The notes: generated by a model from the letters alone, not told the origin. A stretch of DNA of 64,000 nucleotides from Imbricaverruca yamaguchii (GCA_034440575.1 JAOTOL010001481.1:1090001-1154000); one strand, 5' to 3'; numbered from the stretch's first letter, positions 53,891 through 64,000 are shown. Translations and numbers: made by a program.

Positions 53891-54650
53891 ACTGGGGGAA
53901 GCTCACAAGATCTACTTTCAGAAGGGGGAAGCTCACAAGATCTACTTTCAGAAGACCTACGTTCAGTAGATCTACTTTTAGAGGATTTATTTTCACAGGA
54001 TCTACTTTCAGAACATCTATTTTCACAAGATCTACTCTCGGGACTGGGTTGTTCAGAAGATCTACTCGAAGACGAAAGTGTTCACAGGATCTACTTTCAG
54101 GAGAATGTTTTTCACAAGATCTACTCTCGGGACTGGGTTGTTCAGAGGATCTTCTGTTCCCGTACTCTGCTCCTCCTCTCACACCGATGATCTTTTCCAT
54201 GGCAAACTTCCTATCTTTAGGTTGTTCGCTGGCGAGAAAGGACAGCAGAAGGCTCTCAGGATGGGCGTACCAGGCGGAAGACCGAACACAGCGGGTAACC
54301 GCCGCCTGAACCTCTTCTGGTTGCGTACGAAGGGTCCGGAGATGGGTTATTATGTGTTCGGGTGCGTCCACGATTTTGGGCTTCGTCTTAATCTCAAAGT
54401 AGCACTTGAAATATACGTTGACGCAGAACTCTGCCAGCCGTCTCAGGATTCTCTTGTTTGAGTCGGTGAGGCCGTGCTGCTTGGTCCACAAGTACACTAC
54501 CCTCTCACCTGTTGTCAACCAGCGCGCGTGGTTCAACTTGGCAGGCTTCATTTCTTGCATACATGCAGGAATGAGGTATGATCCAGCGTTTGAACGGCTA
54601 GCTGAAGGCGAGGAATATGTGGAGATCTCAGAAGATGTACTTGACAGCAT
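53889..54650 (-). pseudogene. Transposase-family C-terminal fragment, left copy
   Basis: Minus-strand frame of 253 codons. It includes AKLNHARWLTTGERVVYLWT, SNKRILRRLAEFCVNVYFK and FLASEQPKDRKFAMEKIIGV. Compare LNHSRWLT and LAEF in element A. Its last 80 or so codons are degenerate repeats built on GATCTACTTTCAGAA (53905-54150), which replace the normal C terminus. The first 20-odd codons come from the central spacer. Confidence 0.65.
53905..54150. repeat. GATCTACTTTCAGAA-type short repeats
   Basis: About ten degenerate units of 20-30 bp that have replaced the gene's 3' end in the left arm. They encode KVDL-like repeats on the minus strand. Confidence 0.75.
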
Positions 54651-55470
54651 GTCAACAGACCAGAAGGTCTCTTACAAACTGTGTCGGGCGGTGAAGGCTG
54701 GAAGTCTGCCTGCAAGTATGCAAGAAATGAACCCTGGCAAGTTGAACCACGCGCGCTGGTTCACAACAGGTGAGAGGATAGTGTAATTGTGGACCAGGCA
54801 GCACGGCCTCACCGACTCAAACAAGAGAATCCTGAGACGGCTGGCAGAGTTCTACGTCAACGTATATTTCAAGTGCTACTTTGAGATTAAGACGAAGCCC
54901 AAAATCGTAGACGCACCCGAACACATAATAACCCATCTCCGGACCCTTCGTACGCAACCAGAAGAGGTTCAGGCGGCGGTTACCCGCTGTGTTCGGTCTT
55001 CCGCCTGGTACGCCCATCCTGAGAGCCTCCTGCTCTCCTTTCTCGCCAGCGAACAACCTAAAGATAGGAAGTTTGCCATCGAAAAGATCATCGGTGTGAG
55101 AAGAGGAGCAGAGTACGGAGACAAGTCGCCAAGGACGAGAAAGAACCCCAAGATCAACATGTCCACCTCATCACTTATACAACTGATCGACTGGGACGAC
55201 ACAGAGATCACGGAACCTGTGTTTACGTGCGAAATCGCCACAACAGAACTCAGGAAGATCATATCCATGCCGCTGGATGTCCCTCCGTTCCCTGCGAATA
55301 ACCCAGTCGACGGAGCGCGCGGTCCAGCACGTCACGACAGCCGCTGGAAAGGTCAGGAGGCCCGAGATGGCTCTGTCGGCGCCAGCGCCCACCACAGAAA
55401 ACAGTTGCCAGTGTTCCTCTCTAAGAAGGATATAATGGAAGCTATGAAGTGGGCCAATGACGTGGAGTAG
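54570..55470 (+). pseudogene. Transposase-family C-terminal half, right copy
   Basis: Starts in the central spacer (YDPAFERLAEGEEY, MSTDQKVSYKLCRAVKAG) and passes through GKLNHARWFTTGERIV. A TAA at 54784-54786 follows, where the left copy has TAC (Tyr). It then continues open to 55470 with SNKRILRRLAEFYVNVYFK, LIQLIDWDDTEITEPVF, a PPFPANNPVDGA block and LPVFLSKKDIMEA. The C terminus matches the third frame of element A (LIDW..ITEP, LSSKKDF). Confidence 0.75.
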
Positions 55471-55861
55471 TAAAACGGCCAAACAAAACTGTACTTTATG
55501 CATTCTCTCCTTCAGATATCTATTATTTCCCTCAGCCGATCACTAAACGGGAGTCCTGTGTGTTATGCAATGTTTTCCTACATTACAAACGATTACTATG
55601 ATACTTCAGAGCTTGTTTTATGTTATTTGAAGTTTTCAAGAAACGTGTTTGCTTTTTGTATTTTGTATACGAACCTGCCTTTGCATTTTTCAACATACCT
55701 ACTATTGCCTCCCCCTGGATCGGCCCCTGAGGGAACCTAGGCATCAGTTTTCAGTTCGTTAGTGTAAATTTTAGATGTATACTGGACAGGTTTTTGATAT
55801 ATGTCTAGTTCAATGAGAGTCAATTTTCCAAGTTAATGAGAAAAAAACACCTATAGATGGC

Positions 55862-56190
55862 GTTAGTGAGAGATGTGTCGGACGGACCAGAGAAACCGTC
55901 AGAAATATATCCAATATACGCTTTAGTGCGCTGAAAAGTGGTAATCATAGGTATTTTGGTGTGAACATCACGAATATCACAGTCACACAACTTTCAGACA
56001 TGCCTTTGTGTCCATAGTCCCATATTTAGCATAAAGTAGCATAATACCTGCAGAAAAGTGTAAATTTGCGGACCAGAAAATGCTTTGATCCAAAAACAGC
56101 TTTCGAATTTGAAATCAGTACACTCGATTACATCTCAAAATCGTAGGGCTGAATCTCGAATCCAAAATTTATCAAGGACGCTGTGCCCTA
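55862..56190. repeat. Right inverted repeat of element B
   Basis: Reverse complement of the left arm, ending CGCTGTGCCCTA next to the target duplication. Confidence 0.9.
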
Positions 56191-56389
56191 ATGCCCATGC
56201 ATGTTGTACGACTTCCAAGTGTGTGTTGTGAGTTGTTAAAGTCCAAGCGGATAGCTTCACAACGGTAAGTCGGCACTCATTTATAGGCACATCTAAAAGG
56301 AGACGAACCATGGATGCACAGAATGTACTCAAGCCATTTGTCTATCCGTCTTTTTAAAGGCAATTACGAGAGGACCACGAACCGTTCAC

Positions 56390-56573
56390 ACGGGGCGGGG
56401 ATGGCCGAGTGGTTAAGGTGTCGGGCTATGGGTACCAAAGGTCCCGGGTTCGACTCTAGCGCCACTCAGGACATTTCCCAATCCCGCGGCCCACCGGCGA
56501 AACAGTGTGGGCGGCGCCATTAGCCGTGAATGTGCATAAAGTGTGTCGTGAACCAACCAATAAACAAACAACA
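56390..56573 (+). mobile_element. tRNA-derived SINE (family B)
   Basis: Head GATGGCCGAGTGGTTAAGG, B-box GGGTTCGACTC, body CCACCGGCGAAACAGTGTGG, and tail GTGTGTCGTGAACCAACC with AATAAACAAAC. Exact 13-bp duplications ACGAACCGTTCAC lie at 56377-56389 and 56574-56586. Confidence 0.95.
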
Positions 56574-56893
56574 ACGAACCGTTCACGTGAACCCCGTAAG
56601 CTGCGGTAACAAAAGATCACTTTTGACCCGACCTCTAAATTTGGTCCGGTCGATCTGCAATTTTGCACGCACATTTGTGCCGCGAATAGTAATCAATGCA
56701 AAATGTACCACGAATTCTTTTTTTGCTCCGTACCGCACAAACAACGGGGCCCAATCTTTAATACAATGAAGAATGGCTCTTAGATGCTCCTGGGTTTTAG
56801 ACATTGCGTGAGACGAAATGTACGACCCTCAATATACCAGGAGGTGCTGGGTTTACTCAACATCAAAAGTAGCGTTAGGGATCATGCTATATT

Positions 56894-56928
56894 ACTCAAC
56901 GTTTCGGCCAGGGGCCATCATCAGGAGT
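56894..56928 (-). ncRNA. Minimal hammerhead-ribozyme-like motif of the Penelope-like element
   Basis: On the minus strand: ACTC, the core CTGATGA, a short stem GGCC-CCT-GGCC, the core GAAAC, then GTT and GAGT. ACTC and GAGT can pair as helix I, with cleavage predicted after GTT. Helix III is only A-C/G-U with no loop, the minimal form reported for metazoan Penelope elements (Cervera and De la Pena), which is thought to act as a dimer. It is 252 nt downstream of the ORF stop. An extra U between CUGAUGA and stem II is a deviation. Confidence 0.7.
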
Positions 56929-57179
56929 GATATAAAAAATGGCAGGGTTAACAATTGAAAAAACGCGGGAAGAAAGCGTGCAAAAATACACGTGAAACAC
57001 AGAAAAGCATCTCCATTGCTGCAGACACTACAAGAAACTCCAAACCAGAAATCAACTAGGTCAAGATAAAATCCTCTGAGGAAGCCCGGGCCGATGGTCC
57101 ATATACATATCGACACATATATAGACATATATCGAATGTAACGCTTAATACATAAAATATAATTTATGTTCATGTAATT

Positions 57180-60100
57180 TTATGTGATATACCAAGACGT
57201 CGTTTGCGTGTTTAGTTGCGGCCGTAGATTACGTATGTGTAGAGATTCGAGGACCTTCAGATCAGCGTTGTACCTGGCTGTTGCTAGAATTTCTACTTTG
57301 AAGTTTGTGTTAGTGTCGCTGTGTTCCATGTTAGAATGTTTGCCGATCATGTGTTCGCCTAAAGGTGTGTATTCTCTCCGAAGTCTGGCATCTCCCAAGT
57401 GCTCATTGTACCTATCCCTGATGCTACGCTTGGTTTTTCCGACATAAAATATTCCAAGACAGCTGTTGCACGTTATTTTATAGACTACGTTTTTCCGCGT
57501 GCATCTACCTTTGAGCCCGTTACTACAGGTGTGGCATGTTCGTCTACCAGCAGGGCATGGCGACAATTCCAGGGCTGAGCGGACCAGGTAAGATTTCAGT
57601 GTAGGTCCGCTAGTCCAGGCTACCCTAACATGATCTAGATGAGACGAACGGATAGCTGCATTAACCTGTCGACATAGTTGGTCATCGACAAAAGGAAGTC
57701 TCATGTAGACGTAGTTGGGATTGCTACATGCTCGATGTCGACGTTGCCCACTTATCCTACTCCTGTTGTGAGGGTGGACAGCACGAGCGGCGGAGTGTAC
57801 CCGATGTGCTGGGTATCCGTTTTCCAGGAAAAGGGTTTTCATCTTCGCAAGGCTCCGCTCGCACGAAATAGTGTCGGAGGAGACTCGTGCTGCTCTCCTC
57901 ATTTGGGATGTTAAAACGGCCTTTTTAGTGGCCATCGGGTGGGCCGAATCATAATGCAAGATGATGGGGGCTGCCATTGGTTTAAAGTACAGTTCGGTGG
58001 TATAGCTACCATCAGCCTGAACTACAAACAACGTATCAAGGAAAGGAATCCAAGTGGTATGAGCAGTGTGTTCCAAGGTGAACTTGATGCTGGAGTGTTG
58101 TTGGTTAATTTCTGCAAAGAAGTCGAACAGAGAGGCCAAGCCATGTGTCCAAACATCAAAAATATTGTCTATATACCTCATGTAGAGACCTGGCTTCAAA
58201 TCATGCGACGCTAGGAAGCTCGACTCAAGGCGGTGCATAAAAGCAATTGCTAAAGGAGGTGCACATCGGTTGCCCATAGCCACTCCTTTCGTTTGCTTGT
58301 ACATGGAGTTACCAAAACGTATGAGGTTATTGCTGAAAATATGTGTTAGTAATTTCGCACAGTCCTGTACCCCAATCCCGAAGAGACGGATATCATCCAG
58401 ATTGTCCTCGATTAGGCGAATTACAGCATCTATTCCCTCCTTTATCGGAATACTGCCATATACATTTTTGACGTCCATGGTGAAAACAATACTGCCCTCC
58501 GGAAGTTTGGTAGGAAACGTTTCTTTCACTCTCTGTAGGTACGACTCCGTGTTTGTCAGATGGGCGGGAACCAACGCTAGTATCTGGACAAGAATCTTGC
58601 TCAAGAACCAAGATAGCTTGTCTAGGGGGTCACCACGGGCCGACACTATGGGGCGCAGTGGAACCCCTAATTTGTGGTTTTTTGGAAGCCCGTATAATTC
58701 CGCTGTGCGGCTGGAGTGAGGGAGGAGAGACAAAACTGTGTCTTTATGTAACTTCCCGGGTAAAGTTTCCTTGATAATAGTACACGTTTCGATTTCGGGA
58801 CGTTTGGTAGGGTTTGGCTGGGAAGGAATGCTCTGATAATCATCCGTTATTGTCCTGGCCTTTTCAATGTAATCCGTTTTGTTTAGCACGACGAATCCTT
58901 TGCATTTATCTGACGGCTTCACTATTACAGTATCGTTGTTTTTCAATTCCCGCAGTACTTCCCTCTGCTTCGCATAATTGTCCGACCTTTTGTTCGATGC
59001 TCTGTTGTGATATTTATATGCTTTTAGAACTTTAGTTTTTAAATCTTTCAATTCAGATTCTACTTGAGTTGTGGCTCTCGGTGGTTGGTATGCAGGAGTG
59101 TCGGGAAACATGGGGCGAAGCTTTGAATGACCTGTGCTAGAGGTGCTTTGTGATAAGCCTGCCTGCGGTACCTGAGGTACAGTTTGCTGTTTTGTCTCCC
59201 TCACATTCCTCCACCGCAAACCATAGATCGCCCTTTCTACGCCTGATTCTGCCCTTTCCAAACAGCTACGATCTACTTTTTGAGGTAACGCAAAATTTGG
59301 GCCTTTGTCAAGCAATCCCAATATACCTGAGTCTAGAGGTAACTTACTTAGATTAGATGTGCGACTGGTACTGTATTGTTCAGTGCCATCGCCGTTGGTG
59401 TCCGTACCGTGGGTGCCTGAAGTACTGCAACTACCCGAGCTCTCTCCACTAGTAGCCGCGTGGTGAACTAAATTGTTTGTATCTAGGAGTGGCGTAGGTG
59501 GTTGGTACGATGAGTGTGTACCTAGGCGAAGTTCGTCCTCTTGTGGTGCGCTGCGGGCGGCTGCTAGCCTCACGCCGCAGTTTCTGACTCCAGAAACAAC
59601 GCTGGAGATCATGAAACACAGACACCACCCGCGCATTGCCAAAGCCCACCCAAAGTTCCTAACAGTCACAACGCTGGACACGAACGCACTAAACAACGAA
59701 GCGCACCAGACCCTATCCGCACAGCAGCGAAAACCGACAACACTACGTGGTGAAGCACCAACATCACTACAAACACCTGTTCTCACTGGATCGCCGAGTT
59801 TGTCCTCCTCTGACTTCTGAGGAAAGAGATTACTTGTTTCTATGGGTAGTGAAGTGGAGTCCCTAGAGATCTGACTGGGCCGAGGCGTCGAACTGGAGAC
59901 TTCTTCCGTTGCTGCAACACTTGAGGACACTGGAGACTCTATCTTCTGGACATTTTCGGGCAGGTGACTCGGACACGGTACCTGCAGGAGGGTACTTCCC
60001 GGAAGACAAGTGCTTGACAGTGTCCCATGCCCTGATGCGAGCTCACGGCATGAGCCGCTGCTGTCTACTCGATTCTGCTTCCGAAGCGATTCAAATTTCT

Positions 60101-60359
60101 TGACTAACCTTTGTCTGCAAGCGCTTCTTTCATGACGAAGGAGGGAGTGGCACTGTTCCAACAACCAGCACCAATCTGGACAGCTGCAGGACAAACGCCG
60201 CTCCAAACGGCGCAGACTTCTCCTCAAATAAGCCCGATGTCTGTAAGCATCTGAAATTTCTTCTCCTAACATGATACCTTGAAGCTTGCTAACTTGTGTA
60301 CGGACCCGCTGGCTGCTGGAGCTGTGAAGAATTGGAACCTTAATAAGGTTCCAATCCAA
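57180..60359 (-). CDS. Penelope-like element polyprotein (RT plus GIY-YIG endonuclease)
   Basis: An uninterrupted 1059-codon frame. Residues 1-95 are basic with clustered Cys and Leu. Residues 100-430 are Ser/Thr-rich and poorly conserved. The RT region starts with KPSDKCKGFVVLNKTDYI (481-498, the Penelope DKG-type block), then ELYGLPKNHKLGVPLRPIVS (554-573). Motif A is FTMDVKNVYGSIP (626-638, Asp629). KGVAMGNRCAPPLA (691-704) and MRYIDNIF (727-734) follow; the second Asp of motif C is Asn732, an unusual replacement. Cysteine pairs at 942-970 lead into the GIY-YIG nuclease, GIFYVGKTKRSIRDRYNEHL (969-988), ending ESLHIRNLRPQLN. Such elements copy themselves by telomerase-related reverse transcription. 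A hammerhead-like motif lies downstream. No second flanking repeat was found upstream. Confidence 0.9.
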   Translation of the reverse strand: MDWNLIKVPILHSSSSQRVRTQVSKLQGIMLGEEISDAYRHRAYLRRSLRRLERRLSCSCPDWCWLLEQCHSLLRHERSACRQRLVKKFESLRKQNRVDSSGSCRELASGHGTLSSTCLPGSTLLQVPCPSHLPENVQKIESPVSSSVAATEEVSSSTPRPSQISRDSTSLPIETSNLFPQKSEEDKLGDPVRTGVCSDVGASPRSVVGFRCCADRVWCASLFSAFVSSVVTVRNFGWALAMRGWCLCFMISSVVSGVRNCGVRLAAARSAPQEDELRLGTHSSYQPPTPLLDTNNLVHHAATSGESSGSCSTSGTHGTDTNGDGTEQYSTSRTSNLSKLPLDSGILGLLDKGPNFALPQKVDRSCLERAESGVERAIYGLRWRNVRETKQQTVPQVPQAGLSQSTSSTGHSKLRPMFPDTPAYQPPRATTQVESELKDLKTKVLKAYKYHNRASNKRSDNYAKQREVLRELKNNDTVIVKPSDKCKGFVVLNKTDYIEKARTITDDYQSIPSQPNPTKRPEIETCTIIKETLPGKLHKDTVLSLLPHSSRTAELYGLPKNHKLGVPLRPIVSARGDPLDKLSWFLSKILVQILALVPAHLTNTESYLQRVKETFPTKLPEGSIVFTMDVKNVYGSIPIKEGIDAVIRLIEDNLDDIRLFGIGVQDCAKLLTHIFSNNLIRFGNSMYKQTKGVAMGNRCAPPLAIAFMHRLESSFLASHDLKPGLYMRYIDNIFDVWTHGLASLFDFFAEINQQHSSIKFTLEHTAHTTWIPFLDTLFVVQADGSYTTELYFKPMAAPIILHYDSAHPMATKKAVLTSQMRRAARVSSDTISCERSLAKMKTLFLENGYPAHRVHSAARAVHPHNRSRISGQRRHRACSNPNYVYMRLPFVDDQLCRQVNAAIRSSHLDHVRVAWTSGPTLKSYLVRSALELSPCPAGRRTCHTCSNGLKGRCTRKNVVYKITCNSCLGIFYVGKTKRSIRDRYNEHLGDARLRREYTPLGEHMIGKHSNMEHSDTNTNFKVEILATARYNADLKVLESLHIRNLRPQLNTQTTSWYIT
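60332..60354. repeat. 11-bp-arm palindrome at the Penelope ORF start
   Basis: TTGGAACCTTA and TAAGGTTCCAA around one central A, overlapping the first codons of the ORF on the minus strand. Confidence 0.6.
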
Positions 60360-63300
60360 GGGCCCAATCTTGTATGATTTTCAATGATTGCTAGTGCCGT
60401 CAGGTACTCGTCTTTTCAAATATTTCCATATCTTCTTTCCTATGTTCAAAGTGAAGCGGAGTGGAGGAACGTCTCCGGCTGAAAATTGATTGAGCAGGGG
60501 AGGGGTGAACTCGAGTCGCGAGTGGACTGAAGAAGCGCTTTATCCCTTGATATTTTTCTTAGCCTTCGCTTAAACGAAATCCATTGAGTGAGGAGGGGTG
60601 CACTTCAACACACTGAATGTACGCCTTTCCCGGCCAGAATGGCACTACTCTTCCAAGAGGGCACAATTAATCCAGTATCCCCCCCCCTGCCCTGAATTCG
60701 CCTGTGCCTGTAGAGTCCCAACACAAAGCGCTATGAAAAAATGAACCCCGGCCTGGCGGGCTGCGTCGTTCTACCGCAATTGTATTTTTCTTGTTCATAT
60801 GAAGACCAATGAATGCTTTTTTTCTGGGCCAGCGTTTGTGGCGTTTTTGTCGGACGTAGATGAGCCGACTTACAGAACACTGTACTAACCTCACACACAG
60901 CCCTGCATGAACGCATGCTACTGACTACTTCTTACTAACTTGCGGCAGCCAACGTGATAGGCGATGTGGGCAATTATCTCGTGCCCACGTGGTAAAGAGG
61001 CCTAGGTGCTCTTCGGCAGGAGTAGGCTAGTGCCGGCACCCTGGCAAAGTCAACTTACTCGCAAACTTTCCGCCACCCTAACTAAATATTATCTGGTGGA
61101 GAAGTGAAATAGATCAAACTCTAAACATTTGAGAGATGATCCCCAACCCCGCATTCAGAACATAACGTCACATACACGATAAGGTGAAACACATTTGTAG
61201 TGTTTATACACGTACCTTGAACCTCCTTGCAAAACACTCGTTTTAAAGGCGACCCAAATGACCTTTATGGTTCGGAGCGCCTCTAAACACACTCACGCGC
61301 CTGGTGTTTTTGCATATTGATACGAAACAAGAATGTCAACGTTCCACTTCTTCCCTACCATTAGGGAATTGTATTACTGCTAGCGTACCTTGCTTAACCT
61401 TCCGCTCAGATCGTCACACCCGTCTCTGGGGAGGGGGTGAATAGTAACCACCTCTAAAATCAAAATAAAGCGTCGCACGAACATGCAAAATGTGTCATCG
61501 GAAAGCGCTCTACGAGCGCTTTTCGCCCGGGGTCCACACCCAAAACAATTTCCACCAGAAATGACGTCACTATGGGGCTATGTTTTAACGACTTTTCACG
61601 ACTTACATTATGTTTTTGGCTCTGGGAAGTTCATTTTGGGGGTTATTTGAGAAGAAAATCCGAATAAAAAAGTAAAGCGAAATCAACCAGGGCCATATAA
61701 CTTCTTGGCCCGACAAACCTTTTTTGTTGAAATTTTACAATTTTAAGTTTTTACGTTTCCTTTAATTTTCTTTTTCTAATGGGTAGAGCAAACTGAGAAA
61801 CGTTGTTGGAAGTCAACTTGCTCTAATAAGGATTTGTTGCATTTCTAAAGAGAAGCAAACGCTGAAAGTTTCATTAAAATATTTGTATCCATTAAAGCAT
61901 GACGACTGGTTGAACTTTTTGGAGGTGACCCAACTTGACCTAGATTAACTCGTTGACCCTAGATGACCTAACTTTAAAAAATTGACATAACATGTAAATT
62001 GATGTGGGAAAAGGTATGCAAAATGTCGGCGCGCTATCGCGCGCCGTTCGTTCATTGTCCGCGAAAGACCTGACGGGGGGGCGGTTCAACACCCCCCGGT
62101 ACGGCGCCGGTAAATATTTTGCCAATGAATGCTGATTTACTGCACCCGCCGTTGTCGCTCCCTGTCGGTGTTCAACCGTGACGTCACGACCAATCAGAGC
62201 TATCGAACCAGATAACCGACGAGAAGAAAATTGAGTCCTTGCTTTTTATATCTGGTCAAAATGATTGTGATGATTTTTCTTTCAGATACAAAGTTGTCAG
62301 TAAAAATGAATGAAAACTACGTGTCAGGTGGCGTGCAACAACCGCATTCCTGCATTCAAGCGTAAATAACTGAATCAGCATTAAGTGTATTTCGGACCAT
62401 TTTAGGTTCAATATGACACGTCAATGATTCGCCGACCGACAGCGAACTGGAAAGGACGAATAAATTACCGACCGCTTGTGACACTCAGTATCAAGGGTGC
62501 TACCTTCCATTCGCGAAGGAGGCACTGTCCTCTTCAACCGTTGATTTTTTCCCCTCAATCGTTGATTTCGTCCCCCCCCCCCACCCCAATCAGGCTGAAG
62601 CTTAACTACTAGGTCTATTGAAGTAAATCGATAGAAACGGTTTTCGGGAAAGCTTTGACCGTCAGAAATGTTATTCCCACCCCACCCCACCAACTTCATC
62701 AAGTAGCACCGATGCCGATCATTGTCTTGCTGGTGTATTTTGTCATCCTGCAGCCACGCTAATGCATTTCGAACTCGCAAATGCCACAGTGATGACGAAT
62801 CAATTGCATCAACGAAACTTCCGGCTCGCTCTTTGCCGATCGTACTGCCAGAGGTCATAGGCAACCCAATACATGGATGACAAATCTCGCACATGAACAC
62901 CGACACACAACGGTCCATAGGTGGCCGACACTCGGGATTTTGGCACGCTCCCAGAAGTGTCACAAACAGATTTCACGGTGCACACTGATTATCGCGTTCG
63001 ATATGAAGCGAGACGGAAGTCATGATGGAATCGTGCGCACGCCTCTTGGGTGTGGGTGATGTTTCTTTCCGATGCGAGAAACGAGAGTTGCACAGCGCGT
63101 CCGTGCACCATAACACTGGCGTCCACCCGCGACCCACCTAATGCGGAGCAGCAAGGCGTAAACCCATGGCGTGAAACCGCGGACCGTTACAAACAAAACA
63201 GAGCGGTCAGTTCGACAAAACGTTCAGTCAGTCCTGCAGACAAGACGGTCACGTCAGTCCTGCCTGCGCGAGCACAACATCTCGGCCAGCTCCGTCTGGT

Positions 63301-63807
63301 TCGGTCAGCGCCGCCTGACCTCGCCAAACGTCGAGCTTATTTTCCGGCGCGTTCTGCTGTCGCCGGTCTCGTTACGGCGGTCAATAGCACAGTCGACCGG
63401 AGACTACAGCGCAATCCTGACGTTCCGCCCAAGAACACCGATAATCTGCAACTCTGGCGCCTCGTGAACTTGCCATGGTCGCGCGCAGTAGGTCCGGTGA
63501 GCTTTCTCCACCGGTCGTGAGCGAACGACGCAGAGATGCTTTGCTCTCGGACGCAAAGACGGACGGCCCAGCTTAAATCGCAACCCCTGCGTGCAATTGA
63601 CCTTTGGACTTGTGAATTTGACCAGATATCGGTACTATGTGACCCACTGGCGTTCGCCTGACACCTAGCGAAAACGTCACACTGTCATGGTTAACACGTG
63701 GGGTGGGGTGGCAGGTTTGTTGGACGCGTTGCACATCCATTCATTGTCCGCCCTCGTTCCAAGTCTATGGTCAGACGATCTGCTCCGCTGTGGGCTCGCC
63801 GGCGCCG
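60360..63807. other. No recognisable gene
   Basis: No conserved motif in any frame; the 180-codon minus frame at 62421-62963 and the plus frame at 63050-63520 lack family resemblance. TGACCT-like words near 61925-61970. Sequence near 63200-63480 is CpG-rich. Confidence 0.4.
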
Positions 63808-64000
63808 GTCTGACCACACTCCGAGTACATGGTCGGACGGCGGTCACTGTCGGCCTGACCACACTCCGAGTACATGGTCGTACGGCGGTCATTGTCGGTC
63901 TGACCACACTCCGAGTACATGGTCGTACGGCGGTCATTGTCGGCCTGATCACACTCCGAGTACATGGTCGTACGGCGGTCATTGTCGGTCTGACCACACT
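63808..64000. repeat. 45-bp minisatellite, runs off the window
   Basis: Units of GTCTGACCACACTCCGAGTA, then CATGGTCGTACGGCGGTCAT and TGTCG, period 45 (CACTCCGAG at 63817, 63862, 63907, 63952). More than four copies; the array continues past the window end. Confidence 0.95.

Larger units (their letters stand above)
53535..56190. mobile_element. Element B: fold-back TIR transposon with 8-bp target duplication
   Basis: Starts TAGGGCACAGCGTCC and ends in the complement. Exact 8-bp duplications ATGCCCAT lie at 53527-53534 and 56191-56198. Outer arms of about 330-355 bp (53535-53890, 55862-56190) are inverted repeats. Inside, the C-terminal half of the element A protein family is present twice in opposite orientation, so the central 129 bp (54575-54703) is the only single-copy spacer. 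It lacks the N-terminal Cys region and the catalytic-fold segment, so it is nonautonomous. Confidence 0.88.

Noticed and set aside
59551..59786. Spliceosomal intron inside the Penelope ORF (donor GTGAGA, several AG acceptors)
   Set aside because: Each donor-acceptor pair I tried removes a length that is not a multiple of three and would break the frame, while the unspliced frame is open.
59473..59820. Plus-strand frame inside the Penelope element
   Set aside because: Antisense shadow of the poorly conserved N-terminal region of the Penelope ORF.
62421..62963. 180-codon minus-strand frame
   Set aside because: Contains homopolymer-driven Gly runs and no recognised motif.

Overview
The window looks like nuclear DNA from an invertebrate animal, most likely an arthropod and perhaps a crustacean; the lineage is inferred weakly. 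Support comes from spliced coding exons with GT-AG introns of 5 to 18 kb, a Penelope-like retroelement, a Gypsy-type LTR element, LINEs with RNase H, tRNA-derived SINEs, terminal-inverted-repeat DNA transposons, many minisatellites and one eukaryotic tRNA gene. Nothing is bacterial or operon-like.

The host gene I can reconstruct is a four-coding-exon homolog of BAP18 (human C17orf49), on the + strand from 16344 to 49332. Its coding exons are 16344-16361, 26006-26100, 43761-43862 and 49134-49332, all in frame, giving about 137 codons with a SANT/Myb-like helix region. A second likely host gene sits antisense inside BAP18 intron 2 (34254-35771). It encodes a secreted protein with a signal peptide, a PAN-like four-cysteine segment, a Thr/Ser-rich mucin region and a Lys-Gly repeat tail. 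A tRNA-Gln(CTG) gene with a T-run terminator lies antisense in the same intron (29173-29244).

Layout: 1-5.8 kb holds LINE fragments, one SINE and element A, a 3.7-kb TIR transposon. 6.5-8.7 kb holds tandem repeats and a large palindromic satellite. 9.16-17.07 kb is a strongly CpG-depleted domain that contains BAP18 exon 1. 17.7-20.8 kb is a dead Gypsy element. 24.3-25.5 kb and 29.7-31.5 kb are two copies of an I/Jockey-group LINE. 27.0-28.3 kb is a nested stack of insertions. 34-36.4 kb holds the mucin-like gene and two SINEs. 37.7-42 kb is rich in minisatellites. 53.5-56.2 kb is element B, a fold-back relative of element A. 56.9-60.4 kb is a Penelope-like element with one long open frame and a hammerhead-ribozyme-like motif downstream. 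60.4-63.8 kb has nothing I recognise, and the window ends in a 45-bp tandem repeat.

The most interesting signals are these. (1) Two TIR transposons carry 8-bp target duplications, roughly 300-bp inverted repeats starting TAGGG, and an RNase H-like protein family I cannot assign to a named superfamily. (2) Ultrashort insertions of 24-57 bp, flanked by 10-17-bp target duplications, consist only of the 3' tail shared by the local LINE and SINEs. (3) A minimal hammerhead motif lies behind the Penelope ORF. (4) A sharp CpG-depleted domain covers the 5' end of BAP18.
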